DNA from: CAYYAQ01 sp964469555
Lineage (GTDB): Bacteria > Planctomycetota > UBA1135 > UBA2386
Direction: 5' to 3'
Assembly: GCA_964469555.1 (NCBI GenBank)
Contig: CAYYAQ010000003.1
Location: 1 to 64,000 of the forward strand
Length of the DNA: 64,000 nucleotides
In this document: in pieces, positions 34,955 to 44,200 of the stretch
How positions within the stretch are numbered: the first letter of the stretch is position 1
How the letters are laid out: every line of letters starts with the position of its first letter
Made by a program: the position numbers and the translations under genes
The notes under the pieces: generated by a model
Databases searched by the model: none
What the model was told of the DNA's origin: nothing
Seen by the model: the letters and a program-made list of their open reading frames with translations, nothing else

Positions 34955-35351
34955 CTCGGCGCCTTTTATGCCCATCGCGGGGCGCCGTCACAACCGTTCG
35001 ATTGTGAACGGCTCCCGGCGTGGGATTCCGCACACTCCGGAGCGCCTCGGAGAGCGTGTTCTTGGGGATGCCCTACCGGCCCATAACATCGTGCGGTAAA
35101 GGCTTTTGCGAATTGCGCTGGGGCGGATATGCCACGATTTCTGCGGTGGCGATCTCCCCGTCGCACGGCATGGAACTTGACCCTCCTGGCAGGTGCCCTG
35201 GCTCGACCCGAAATGGGGGCTCTAAAGCCCCTGTGTCCTGCTATCTTTGAGAGCCTGCCATCTTTGCGAGGATGGCCCGTCCGCAGACTCCGAAACGGGC
35301 TAGGGCTCACGATCGTGTCCCCAAATCCCTGATCTACCCCTCGAGCATCTC
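34955..35351. other. Divergent intergenic stretch upstream of the tandem lipoproteins
   Basis: About 400 bases between a minus-strand gene and the plus-strand lipoprotein pair, so promoters for both are expected. Visible: hairpin CCGTTC-GATTGT-GAACGG (34994-35011) and hairpin GGGGCT-CTAA-AGCCCC (35216-35231). No convincing -35/-10 pair and no gene. Confidence 0.5.
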
Positions 35352-38300
35352 ATGCTGATTCGCCCGCTCACCATTCTCCTCGCCCTGAGCCTAACTCTCT
35401 TCTTCCCAGCGTGTTCTAGTAGTGGAACAAAGCCGGGGGAGACCGGGGTTTGTGGTTCGCAGCCCGGCAAGAACCTGTTTTGCCTGACGTCCTGCAACCT
35501 GGGTTGCTCCCTGGCCGGGTGCAACATCAACAAGATCAGTCAGAACGAACCGATCGAGTTGATCTTCAACCAGGACGTCGACAAGTTCAGCGTGCCGCCG
35601 TACTCGACGAGCATCCTGCTGCGCACCGCGACGGGTGAAGAGCCCGTGGGCGATTGGCTCGTCAACGGGAACCGCGTGACCTTCTCTCCCGGCGTGTTGA
35701 TCTCCGGCGCGAAGACGTTCTTCGGCTTCCGTCCGAACGAGACCTACCACCTCTACATGCCCGCGAGTATCGACCAGCCCGACGTGATCCAGTCGATGGG
35801 TGGCGATCGACTCTCGACGCCGATCACGTGCACGCTCAACATCGGCAAGATCAAGGACCTCAACCAGGCGCGGCCAGCGGCGGAACTCATCGTCCCTCTG
35901 AAGCTCGCGAAGGGAGTGGACCTCGACACGGTGATCAAGATCGAGTTCAACGAAATCATCGATCCGGCGATCTTCGTGGGGATCACGCCCGAGACGAGCC
36001 CTATCCGCTACGTCGTGAAGGCTGCCACTCTCGACGCCGAGAAGAATGTCATCTGTCGATCGTCGTCCGAAGCCATTCTGCTTCCCGGTGAACCGCGCAT
36101 GACGATCGATCCGGTCCGCAGGATCAGCACCGTGACCTTCAAGCCGAAGGAGAACTTGCCCGGCAAGAAGTGCGTCGAAATCCTGGTGACTTCCCAGGTC
36201 AAGGACCTCGCGGGAGTCCTCGCCCTCCCACACCTGATGTTCTTCACGACGAGGGACGTGGGCGTCCAGTCGTTCAATAACACGGAGGACTTCACCAGCA
36301 GCAAGTTCCTCGACAAGGAGCTTTCCGCCGGGACGTGGGGCAACGGCAAGCTCACGTTCAGCCCGATCGGGGGCTCAGGCAAGCACGGTGTGTTCGACCC
36401 GGCGCTCGGCAAGGACATCAGCGATCCGAAGATCAAGGTCGCGGTCTACGAGTGGGACCTGGACAAGCCTGGTGGCATCAAGATCCCGAAGATCTATACG
36501 ACCACGGGCAAGGACGAGTTCGTCACCGACGGACGGTTCGAGTTCTCCAAGATGGAGATCCCCGACGGCGTCGAAGTCCACTTCATCGGCTCCCAACCCG
36601 CCCGCATCTGGGTGCGGGGCGCGGTTCGCATCGGCGGGCTGCTCGCCTCGAATGGCGAGTCCTTGCCGACAATCGGTCGCCCGGGATCCGTACTCAGGTT
36701 GAAAGCGAAGTCAGCGCTGACCGGTGAGAAGGGTGGTCGCGCTGGCGCGATGGGCGGTTCCGGCGGTGACGGAGGCGACATGGGCGGTATGGCCGTCATC
36801 ACGGCAGGCAACTTCGGCATCGGCACTGAGTACGAAATCGACGCCGTCGGAACCACGGACTTCACGAAGATCGGTGCGGCGAGCAACACCCTTGGCCTCG
36901 TCTTCAAGGCGACCGGTCGCGGCGTGGGGTCGGGCCGGGCGCGTTCCGGTCCGATTGTGCAGGCCGACGGATTCGTCACCGGATCCCATTACCGGATCCT
37001 GACCTTGGGAACGACCGACTTCAGGTTGATCGGTGCTGCGAACAACACGCTCGGCGAGGAGTTCACGGCGACAGGCCGCGGCGCTGGAACTGGCACCGCA
37101 CGCCACCTGGACTTCGACGGCAAGCCGGGTCAGGACGTTAACTTCTACAACGAATCCTCGACCGTGCGCCACTTCTACGATGGCCAGTACAAGGGCTCGG
37201 GCGGGCGCGCCTCGCCGATGTGGCCGCCGTTGGGCTTCAACAACGCGATCAGCTACTCGTACTACTCCGTCATCGCGCAGCACGCCAACCGGGGCGGGAG
37301 CGGTGGTGGCTTCACGTCGGCTGGCGGCGACGGATACACCCGCTGGATTGGCGCAAACTCTGTGAACGCCAAGTATCTCGCTCCCGGGAAGACTCCCGGC
37401 GGCAAGGGCGCCGCGTTCGCCTCGACGTTCCCCAACTACACGAACGGCTACACGCATCAGGACCACTTCGTGGCCGGTGGCGCCGGTGGCGGTGGTGGTG
37501 GGTCGTCGGCCGGCGGCGCGATCTTGAGCATTGTCGTCGACCGGTGGAAAGCCGGGCGCGCCGGCGGTGGCGGTGGTGGAGCCATGGCTCTGCGTATCGG
37601 CGGCGAGCTTGTGCTGCTGGCCTCTGGTCGACTTCAGGCCCTCGGCGGCGACGGAGCCTTCGACAACAGCAACTTCGCCATCCGCGGTCTGATGACCCCG
37701 GGCGGCGGTGGCTCCGGTGGAGCATTGTTCCTGCAGGTCAATCAGGCCACCCGCAACGTGGGCTCGATCAGCGTCAAGGGCGGTATAGGCGGGAGGACCT
37801 TCGGCGGCCCTGGCGATCAGGTCTACGCCGGCATGGAGGCCTACGGTGGCGATGGCTCGAATGGCTTGCTCCACTTCGAGACGACGCAGAGTCCCAATAG
37901 CTATTCGGTGGGCATCACGGTGCCGGCCAAGCCTCCGGTTTCCCTGCTCGATCCGGACGACAAGGACCTTGTGGTCACGATTCGCTCCCTCTGGTACGCC
38001 GCGAGTCTGCTGTTCCCGCCGGAATTCAAGCGCTACACGATCGAGGCGATCGTCGACAACCAGCGTCGGGTCTACTCCGACGACAAGGAGGTCGGCAACC
38101 CGGCTGCCCCGCAGTACGACAAGGACTACGCGGGCCTGGCCAACAACGGCTCCCCGATCGTATTCGCTGTCCAGGGCGCGAAACTCGAACTCGACCCCGC
38201 GGGCCAGCTGGCTCCGAAGGCGAACACCGCCATCAAGCCGTTCCGCAAGTACGTCGGGGACCACTCGACGACCGAACCGACCCTCTTCGACGATGGTGCC

Positions 38301-38387
38301 ACCGGCTACCGATTCGAACTCACTCTCGACCGCAGCCTCGGCAAGACGGTCGAGGTCAAGAAGGTCGTTGTCTACTGGGATCTGTAG
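35352..38387 (+). CDS. Large Cys-motif, glycine-rich surface lipoprotein carrying phage-type repeats (family member 3)
   Basis: A 1011-residue lipoprotein, lipobox FFPAC with C21. Directly after it comes a Cys-rich motif FCLTSCNLGCSLAGC, then two Ig-like (Big_5-type) domains (about 60-165 and 170-305). The family signature follows at about 395-435 (GRFEFSKMEIPDGVEV, GSQPARIWVRGAVRIGG). Two tandem repeats of about 45 residues (36804-36944, 36969-37113) share GTTDFTKIGAASNTLG / GTTDFRLIGAANNTLG, ending ATGRGxGxGxAR. Then comes a Gly-rich region with GGAGGGGGGSSAGGAI and GGGGSGGALFLQV. The C-terminus has RRVYSDDKEVGNPAAPQYDK. Likely outer-membrane anchored and surface exposed; no function is known. 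It forms a tandem pair with the next gene. Confidence 0.85.
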   Translation: MLIRPLTILLALSLTLFFPACSSSGTKPGETGVCGSQPGKNLFCLTSCNLGCSLAGCNINKISQNEPIELIFNQDVDKFSVPPYSTSILLRTATGEEPVGDWLVNGNRVTFSPGVLISGAKTFFGFRPNETYHLYMPASIDQPDVIQSMGGDRLSTPITCTLNIGKIKDLNQARPAAELIVPLKLAKGVDLDTVIKIEFNEIIDPAIFVGITPETSPIRYVVKAATLDAEKNVICRSSSEAILLPGEPRMTIDPVRRISTVTFKPKENLPGKKCVEILVTSQVKDLAGVLALPHLMFFTTRDVGVQSFNNTEDFTSSKFLDKELSAGTWGNGKLTFSPIGGSGKHGVFDPALGKDISDPKIKVAVYEWDLDKPGGIKIPKIYTTTGKDEFVTDGRFEFSKMEIPDGVEVHFIGSQPARIWVRGAVRIGGLLASNGESLPTIGRPGSVLRLKAKSALTGEKGGRAGAMGGSGGDGGDMGGMAVITAGNFGIGTEYEIDAVGTTDFTKIGAASNTLGLVFKATGRGVGSGRARSGPIVQADGFVTGSHYRILTLGTTDFRLIGAANNTLGEEFTATGRGAGTGTARHLDFDGKPGQDVNFYNESSTVRHFYDGQYKGSGGRASPMWPPLGFNNAISYSYYSVIAQHANRGGSGGGFTSAGGDGYTRWIGANSVNAKYLAPGKTPGGKGAAFASTFPNYTNGYTHQDHFVAGGAGGGGGGSSAGGAILSIVVDRWKAGRAGGGGGGAMALRIGGELVLLASGRLQALGGDGAFDNSNFAIRGLMTPGGGGSGGALFLQVNQATRNVGSISVKGGIGGRTFGGPGDQVYAGMEAYGGDGSNGLLHFETTQSPNSYSVGITVPAKPPVSLLDPDDKDLVVTIRSLWYAASLLFPPEFKRYTIEAIVDNQRRVYSDDKEVGNPAAPQYDKDYAGLANNGSPIVFAVQGAKLELDPAGQLAPKANTAIKPFRKYVGDHSTTEPTLFDDGATGYRFELTLDRSLGKTVEVKKVVVYWDL

Positions 38388-38446
38388 CCGTCGCCTCTGA
38401 ACGAACCCGTATTACATACACCCCCCCCAAACCTAGTCTGACTCTC

Positions 38447-41131
38447 ATGCATCCTAGATCTATTATCAGCGCGTTGGCCTTGACCGCCCTCGCACTCGTC
38501 GGTTTTGGCTGTAGCGGCGGCGGCAGCGCGTCCGGTTTGAGCATCAAGGGGGCGTGCATGGACGGTGTGTTCTGCCTCACGAGTTGCAGCCTGGGTTGTA
38601 CGAATCAAGGCTGTTCGGTGACGGACATCGCGCCCAACCAGCCGATTCGTCTCACGTTCAGTCAGCACGTCGACCTGACGACCGTGGACTTCTCGACGAT
38701 CTCCATCAAGACCGCGAGTGGCCGCACCCCAGAGGGCCGGTTCGTCGTCACGGGCAACATCGTCGAGTTCAAACCGGAGATCAAGATCACCGGTGGCAAG
38801 ACCGCTTTCGGTTTCATCGCCAACGAGACGTACCTGCTCAACCTCCCGGATGCGGGGGAGAGCGGCCAGGTGTTGAAGTCCATCTCCGGCAATGCGTTGT
38901 CCACGCCGCTGGTGTGCAGTCTTCGCGTGTCGCAGAAGGTCGTCGACATCGACGGCGCCCCGCCGAAGGGTCGGTTGATCACCCCGGTAGACGGCGCGAC
39001 CAATGTTCCGAAGGACACCGTCATCGTTATCGAGTTCAGCGAGATCATCGACATCGCCCCGTTCCAGGGCGCGACGACTCAGACGAGCCCGGTGCAGTAC
39101 CTGATTCGCAAGACGAAGCAGAAGCCAGGTGGTGCTCCGAACGAGCGTGTGTGTGACCAGAACTCCAACCGTCAGACGTTGGAAGGCCTGCCGCAGGCGG
39201 AGAACGATCCGATTCGAGGGGTCACGACCGTGACCCTGCGACCGACGGTTCCGTTGCCCAGCCAGATTTGCATCGAGGTCGTTGTGACAAGTCAGGTTCG
39301 CGACCTCTCGGGCAAGCCCGCCATCGAGAACAGCGAGAGCTTCACCACGCAGATCCTGGTCGCCGGCGAAGGCGAGATTCGCGAGCGGTTCAACACGGAT
39401 GGACAGCTCGACAAGACGACTTCGAGTGGTCGCTGGAGTGGCGGCAAGGCCCTTCCGCCGCAGATCGGTGGCACGGGCGTCCTCGGCGAGTTCAACATCA
39501 GCGCGGGCAAAGCCGATCCCGCCAACCCGAACCGCTACGTGTGGAACACCGACTCGCAGAAGATCCCGGGCGCGTTCACGCCGACTGGCAAGGACATCAT
39601 CGTCACTGGCGGAATCTTCGAATTCACCCGATTCGTTCTCGGCGCGGACCTCACCATGGTGTTCGAAGGCTCGAACCCCGTGCAGATCCGCGTACGCGGC
39701 GAGGCCATCATCGAGGGTCGTATCCACGCGAACGCTCCGGTGGCGCTGTACTTCGCCGCTGCTCCGACTCCCGGGACGCCCGTTGAGTTCGGGCAGAATG
39801 GCACCCTCGGCAACTGTGGTGGTGCCAAGGGTGGTCAGGGCGGCGACTCGTGCCAGAACAAGGGCACCGGTCCCAAGTTCGCCGGTCGCGCGGGCGAGGT
39901 CGTGAGGCTTCCGAGCGGCAATGCCTACAAGGTCGAATCCGCTACTACCGGCGGCAAGGGCGGTCCGTTCTTCCCCGCGACGGGCGTGAACACCGACTAC
40001 TGCGCGTTGACCGGCGTGTTCTGCGGCGTGGTCGGTACGGGTGGTGGTGGCGGGGGCTTCTCCCTGGTTGGGAAGAAGGGTTTCGTCACGCAGGATCCGT
40101 GCAACCTGGCCAGAAACCGGGGCGTCTCGGGCAACACCGGCGGCGGCACGTTTGACATCGGCTCCCTGAACCGTACGAACAAGACCGACCCGAACGGTTC
40201 GGTCAACTTCTACGGCGTCGGCGGATCGGGCGGCGGCGGTGGTGGTTCCCACCCGTTGCTCTCGCGCGGTTTCCCGTTCGACAAGTGGCTTCCCGGGAGT
40301 GCGGGAGCTGGCGGTGGTGGCATCGTCATCATCCGCGTCGGCGGAGACCTGACCATGAACGGCCAGGCCACGATCCAGGTGAAGGGTGGCCGCGGCTACA
40401 CCATCGACGCCGTGAGGCGCTTCCCCGAACCGAACGACAACCTCTTCAACGTTCCGACGCCTGGTGGCGGCGGTTCCGGTGGGGCCATCCTCTGCCAGGT
40501 GTTTGGCGCGACGAAAATGGCGGGCCTCCTCGACTGTTCCGGTGGCGACGGCGGCATCCTCGACAACTCCCCGACGAACCAGTTCGGTCTCCGGGCCAAG
40601 GCTCGCGGTGGTGATGGTGGAGCCGGTTACTACCGTCTCGAGACACCGAATGGTCCGACCGTCATCGACATCGGCTCTGGCATCCCGGCCGCGAAGGCGG
40701 GGAACGGCGGAATCTTGACCGACTTCGAGTCCAAGGGCGTTTCCCAGTCGCTCTTCTACGCGACCAAGTTGACGTTCCCACCGACCTTCCTGCGCTACAC
40801 CCTGGAAGTCGAGATCAATGGCATCCGCAAGGTCTACTCGGACGACACCGAAGTCGGCAACCCGGCTGCCAAGCAGTACGACAAGGACTACGCGGGCGTT
40901 GCAGGCCCGAACGAGCCGGTTTATCTCCAGCTGCAGGGTGCCAAGGTCAGTACGGTGACCGGCAAGCCTGACCTCGTCACGCTTGGCCCATGGCGCGATT
41001 ACGTAAATAGGAAGGGCAATCAGGGTCTCAACGACGACGAGGCTACCGGATGCCGTTTCCGTCTGACGTTCGACTCGACCGGCACGACCTCGCTCGTGGT
41101 GAAGCGCGTCTCGGTGTTCTTCATCGAGTAG
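38447..41131 (+). CDS. Large Cys-motif, glycine-rich surface lipoprotein (family member 4)
   Basis: An 894-residue lipoprotein, lipobox GFGC with C22, a clear tandem paralogue of the gene 59 bases upstream. It shares the N-terminal FCLTSCSLGCTNQGC, two Ig-like domains, the signature at about 388-430 (GIFEFTRFVLGADLTM, GSNPVQIRVRGEAIIEG), a Gly-rich zone (GGKGGPFF, GTGGGGGGFSLV, GGSGGGGGGSHPLL, GAGGGGIVIIRVGG) and the C-terminal RKVYSDDTEVGNPAAKQYDK. It lacks the two phage-type repeats of its neighbour. Extra cysteines in the Gly-rich part may form disulfides. Surface location is inferred from the lipobox; the function is unknown. Confidence 0.85.
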   Translation: MHPRSIISALALTALALVGFGCSGGGSASGLSIKGACMDGVFCLTSCSLGCTNQGCSVTDIAPNQPIRLTFSQHVDLTTVDFSTISIKTASGRTPEGRFVVTGNIVEFKPEIKITGGKTAFGFIANETYLLNLPDAGESGQVLKSISGNALSTPLVCSLRVSQKVVDIDGAPPKGRLITPVDGATNVPKDTVIVIEFSEIIDIAPFQGATTQTSPVQYLIRKTKQKPGGAPNERVCDQNSNRQTLEGLPQAENDPIRGVTTVTLRPTVPLPSQICIEVVVTSQVRDLSGKPAIENSESFTTQILVAGEGEIRERFNTDGQLDKTTSSGRWSGGKALPPQIGGTGVLGEFNISAGKADPANPNRYVWNTDSQKIPGAFTPTGKDIIVTGGIFEFTRFVLGADLTMVFEGSNPVQIRVRGEAIIEGRIHANAPVALYFAAAPTPGTPVEFGQNGTLGNCGGAKGGQGGDSCQNKGTGPKFAGRAGEVVRLPSGNAYKVESATTGGKGGPFFPATGVNTDYCALTGVFCGVVGTGGGGGGFSLVGKKGFVTQDPCNLARNRGVSGNTGGGTFDIGSLNRTNKTDPNGSVNFYGVGGSGGGGGGSHPLLSRGFPFDKWLPGSAGAGGGGIVIIRVGGDLTMNGQATIQVKGGRGYTIDAVRRFPEPNDNLFNVPTPGGGGSGGAILCQVFGATKMAGLLDCSGGDGGILDNSPTNQFGLRAKARGGDGGAGYYRLETPNGPTVIDIGSGIPAAKAGNGGILTDFESKGVSQSLFYATKLTFPPTFLRYTLEVEINGIRKVYSDDTEVGNPAAKQYDKDYAGVAGPNEPVYLQLQGAKVSTVTGKPDLVTLGPWRDYVNRKGNQGLNDDEATGCRFRLTFDSTGTTSLVVKRVSVFFIE

Positions 41132-41226
41132 TAGAAGCAGCCGAATCGGCGGAACTCGAGAGGCCGGACATCCGATCGCGGGTGCTCGGCCTCGTGCTTT
41201 GTGGCCCGGGCCGGTTCAATGTCACG

Positions 41227-42402
41227 ATGGACCAAGAGCGGGTTCAGAGATTTCGTGCCCGGTTCCTCTGGGTGGAACCAGCGCGTTGTTACGCACCCGG
41301 CGAGCTTCGCGTGTTGGGTGGACGCGTTGTGGGGGCAGGTCCAGCGCGCGGTGGGCGAATTCCCGCGCGGGCCATCCTCCCGGGCCTGGTCGATGCGCAC
41401 GTGCACCTGCAGATCTCACCACTCGCGCGGGCGAGGCGGCAGTTTCTTCCGTGGGTTCAAGACGTGATGCGAATTCGTTCTGAGAGCGCCGTCGCGGATC
41501 ATGCAAGGCTCGCCGTCGCCGCGATCCGTTCGCTGCTTGCCGACGGGGTCACGGCGGTTGGCGAAGTCGATTCGACCGGTCTCTCCCCACAGGTGCTGCG
41601 CGAGTTCCCGGTGGGTGGTGTGTGCTACCAGGAACTCACTGGGTTCCACCTCGGCGGAGCCGCGTCATCGGATCTCGTGAGACGCAGAGAAACGCCGGGC
41701 TCGCGACACTGCCGGTCCGGTCTCTCGCCGCACGCGCCGTACTCCGTCTCCCGAGCCCTCTTTCGCGCGGCGCGTGCGCGTCGCGTCCCCCTCGCAGTGC
41801 ACGTTGCGGAGACGCTCGAAGAGGTCCAGTTCCTCCGGCGTGGAAGCGGTCCGTTTCGCGAACTCCTCGAGAGTTTGGGTCGGCTCCCCGATGGCTATCG
41901 ACCGCCCGGCATCGGTCCGGTCGCGCTGCTGGACCGTTTCGGACTCTTGTCGGAGAGTACCGCGTTGATCCACTGCCAGCACATGACTCGCGAGGAGGCC
42001 AGCCTGGTAAACCGGCGGCGGGCACCCGTCGTCGTGTGTCCAGGTACCATCGACTACTTTCGACGGACCCCACCGCCGGTTCCCGCGTGGCTGAAGGCGG
42101 GGATCCGGGTTGGGCTGGGCACCGACTCCCTCGCGAGCAATACGCGCATGTCCCTCAGGCACGAGTTGACGCTGGCGCGTCGGATGTGGCCCTCGCTGTC
42201 CCCCGAGACATTGTTGTCGATGGCTACGGTTCACGGTGGCGCCGCGCTCCGATCACGAGGGCTGGGCACGCTGCGGCGAGGTGCGCCGGCGAGCTTCGTC
42301 ACGCTACCGTTCGATCGAGATGTCCAGACATGTATCGAGGCGTTCACGACGGGCGAACTGGCACCGGACGGAGTCTTCTTGCGCGGAACCAGGATCCCGT
42401 AG
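41227..42402 (+). CDS. Amidohydrolase-superfamily deaminase/chlorohydrolase-like enzyme
   Basis: A 391-residue TIM-barrel metal hydrolase of the SsnA/MtaD/TrzN group. ATG 41227 is taken as start because the upstream frame runs into the previous gene. Metal and catalytic residues are visible in LPGLVDAHVHLQ, GLSPHAPYSVS, LAVHVAETLEE, ALIHCQHMTREE and VGLGTDSLASNTRMSLRHEL. Relatives deaminate S-adenosylhomocysteine, methylthioadenosine, guanine or similar compounds; the substrate cannot be set from sequence. It precedes a DHH phosphoesterase on the same strand, and the two could be co-transcribed. Confidence 0.85.
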   Translation: MDQERVQRFRARFLWVEPARCYAPGELRVLGGRVVGAGPARGGRIPARAILPGLVDAHVHLQISPLARARRQFLPWVQDVMRIRSESAVADHARLAVAAIRSLLADGVTAVGEVDSTGLSPQVLREFPVGGVCYQELTGFHLGGAASSDLVRRRETPGSRHCRSGLSPHAPYSVSRALFRAARARRVPLAVHVAETLEEVQFLRRGSGPFRELLESLGRLPDGYRPPGIGPVALLDRFGLLSESTALIHCQHMTREEASLVNRRRAPVVVCPGTIDYFRRTPPPVPAWLKAGIRVGLGTDSLASNTRMSLRHELTLARRMWPSLSPETLLSMATVHGGAALRSRGLGTLRRGAPASFVTLPFDRDVQTCIEAFTTGELAPDGVFLRGTRIP

Positions 42403-42469
42403 CCCAAAGTGGTTCAGGCTAGCCTGCCCGGTTAGTATCCTCTGCGACTCGTATCCGCTTGACAGCCAC

Positions 42470-43441
42470 TTGATCGAACCGTTCCTGGATCTCTTGCGCA
42501 GCCCCAGAAAGTTCTTGCTCAGTGGGCACGAGCATCCGGACGGAGACTGCATCGGCGCGGAAGTGGCTCTGTATCACCTGATCCAGGCGATCGGAGGCGA
42601 CGCGAACATCGTCAATCCGGATCCCGTCGCGCGCAGCTTGCGGTTTCTGCAAGATCGCACACCGATCAGCAACTATCGAGAGCTTCAGGCCTTGCCACCG
42701 TTCGACGTGTTCGTCTTGCTGGACTGCGCGATGCTGTCTCGACTCGGCGACATGCAGGATGCGGTTTGTGAGACCTCGGCGGAGATCGCGGTCCTCGATC
42801 ACCACGTCGGCAGCGAGTTCGGCGACGGGTCGATCAACTACGTGGACGTGACCGCGGCGGCCAGCGGCGTGCTTGTCTACGATCTCTACCGGGCGCTCGA
42901 TGTCGAAGTCCAGGAAGCCGCGGCTGAAGCGATCTTCGTGTCGATCGTCTCCGACACCGGGTGGTTTCGGTACTCGAACACGGATCAACGCACGATGTCG
43001 ATCGCGGCGGAGATGATCCAGAAGGGTGTGAAGCCGGATCTGCTCTACGACAGGTTGTTCCGCGCGAATGATCCGCAGTCCGTCTCGTTGCTGTCCGAGG
43101 CGCTGAAGACGCATGAGTTCCGCCTGCGAGGTCGATATGTGTTCGCTACGCTCGATCAGAGCCTGATGGGCCGCATCATCCGCCAGGGGTTCGACACCGA
43201 CGGCGTGCTAGAGCCGCTCCGGTCGGTCGAGGGCATCGAAGTCGCCGCCCTGTTCAAGGTCCATTCTCAGGGCGTCAAGTTGTCGCTTCGCGCGATGGGC
43301 GACGTCGACGTGCAAGCGATCGCCGCAGTGTTTGGTGGGGGAGGGCACGTCAAGGCTGCCGGCGCCACGATGCAGATGCCTCTGCGGGACGCGATCGCGG
43401 CAGTCGAGCGAGAAGTCAGCCGGGCCTTGAATGGGACGTAG
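42470..43441 (+). CDS. nrnA: DHH/DHHA1 phosphoesterase, NrnA-like nano-RNase / pAp phosphatase
   Basis: A protein of about 323 residues that would degrade short oligoribonucleotides and/or dephosphorylate pAp. DHH domain: SGHEHPDGDCIGAEVALY, FVLLDCAMLSRLG, AVLDHHVG and VSDTGWFRYSNT. The DHHA1 domain ends FGGGGHVKAAGATM. The start is uncertain: no in-frame ATG or GTG lies in the right place, and TTG 42470 gives the family's usual N-terminus without a clear Shine-Dalgarno. The frame continues upstream inside the amidohydrolase gene but without family residues. It is followed after 2 bases by a metallophosphoesterase gene, suggesting an operon. Confidence 0.88.
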   Translation: MIEPFLDLLRSPRKFLLSGHEHPDGDCIGAEVALYHLIQAIGGDANIVNPDPVARSLRFLQDRTPISNYRELQALPPFDVFVLLDCAMLSRLGDMQDAVCETSAEIAVLDHHVGSEFGDGSINYVDVTAAASGVLVYDLYRALDVEVQEAAAEAIFVSIVSDTGWFRYSNTDQRTMSIAAEMIQKGVKPDLLYDRLFRANDPQSVSLLSEALKTHEFRLRGRYVFATLDQSLMGRIIRQGFDTDGVLEPLRSVEGIEVAALFKVHSQGVKLSLRAMGDVDVQAIAAVFGGGGHVKAAGATMQMPLRDAIAAVEREVSRALNGT

Positions 43442-43443
43442 GC

Positions 43444-44193
43444 GTGAGCACGTTTGCCCTCATCTCTGACCTGCACAGCAACCTGCCAGCGCTCGAAGCT
43501 GTTTTTCGTCGGATCGATGAACTCGGCGTCGAGGAAGTCAACTGCCTGGGTGACGTCGTCGGCTACGGCGCCGAACCGGATCCGTGTGTCCGTCTCGTGA
43601 TGGAGCGCTGCAACTGGACGTTGCAGGGCAACCATGACTGGGGACTGTTTCACGACCCAGCGGAGTTCAATCCCCTGGCGAGCGAAGCCCTCGCCTACAC
43701 GCGCAAGATCCTCCGCCCCACGATCTTCACTCCGCGACGGCGCGGCCCCTGGAATTTCCTTCAAGATCTACCAGATCGGCTCGCCGACCACGGCTACCTG
43801 TTCTTCCACGGTTCGCCGCGGGATCCCGTCATGGAGTACGTGCTCCGGACCGACGAGCACTTCGATCCCGAGAAGCTCGTTGAGAACTTCAAGCTGATCG
43901 ATCGACCATCTTTCGTCGGGCATACCCACTACCCGGGGATCACGCGCGCGGACTTGCACTTCACCCCGGCGACCGACGAGGAGAGGGTCTTCAAGTTGGA
44001 CGGTCCCTGCATCGTGAACGTGGGGAGTGTTGGACAGCCTCGCGACGGGGACCCGCGGGCGAGTTTCGCCGTGGTCTCGGGTCGCGAGGTCGAGATTCAT
44101 CGCGTGCCCTACGACTACCACAAGACCCAGGCGAAGATCCTCGCTGCCGGACTCCACCCGGCCCTTGCCGATCGGCTTGGGCGCGGAAAGTGA
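43444..44193 (+). CDS. Calcineurin-like metallophosphoesterase (YfcE/ApaH-type fold)
   Basis: A 249-residue two-metal phosphoesterase. Ligands are seen in LISDLHSNLPALEAVF, CLGDVVGYGAEPDPCV, LQGNHDW, YLFFHGSP and FVGHTHYPG, with the C-terminal VNVGSVGQPRDGDPRASF that is typical of this subgroup. It likely acts on small phosphodiesters or dinucleoside polyphosphates. The GTG start at 43444 lies 2 bases after the DHH phosphoesterase stop, a pairing that suggests both handle nucleotide phosphates. cutA follows after 7 bases. Confidence 0.9.
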   Translation: MSTFALISDLHSNLPALEAVFRRIDELGVEEVNCLGDVVGYGAEPDPCVRLVMERCNWTLQGNHDWGLFHDPAEFNPLASEALAYTRKILRPTIFTPRRRGPWNFLQDLPDRLADHGYLFFHGSPRDPVMEYVLRTDEHFDPEKLVENFKLIDRPSFVGHTHYPGITRADLHFTPATDEERVFKLDGPCIVNVGSVGQPRDGDPRASFAVVSGREVEIHRVPYDYHKTQAKILAAGLHPALADRLGRGK

Positions 44194-44200
44194 ATTCCAA

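Noticed and set aside
36700..37900. Gly-rich DNA repeats as a mobile element or CRISPR-like array
   Set aside because: The repetition is at the protein level with irregular spacing; no terminal repeats, transposase or uniform spacers exist.
38372..40252. 626-residue minus-strand frame opposite lipoprotein 4
   Set aside because: Antisense shadow of a Gly/Thr/Val-rich gene; composition and absence of a start site argue against it.
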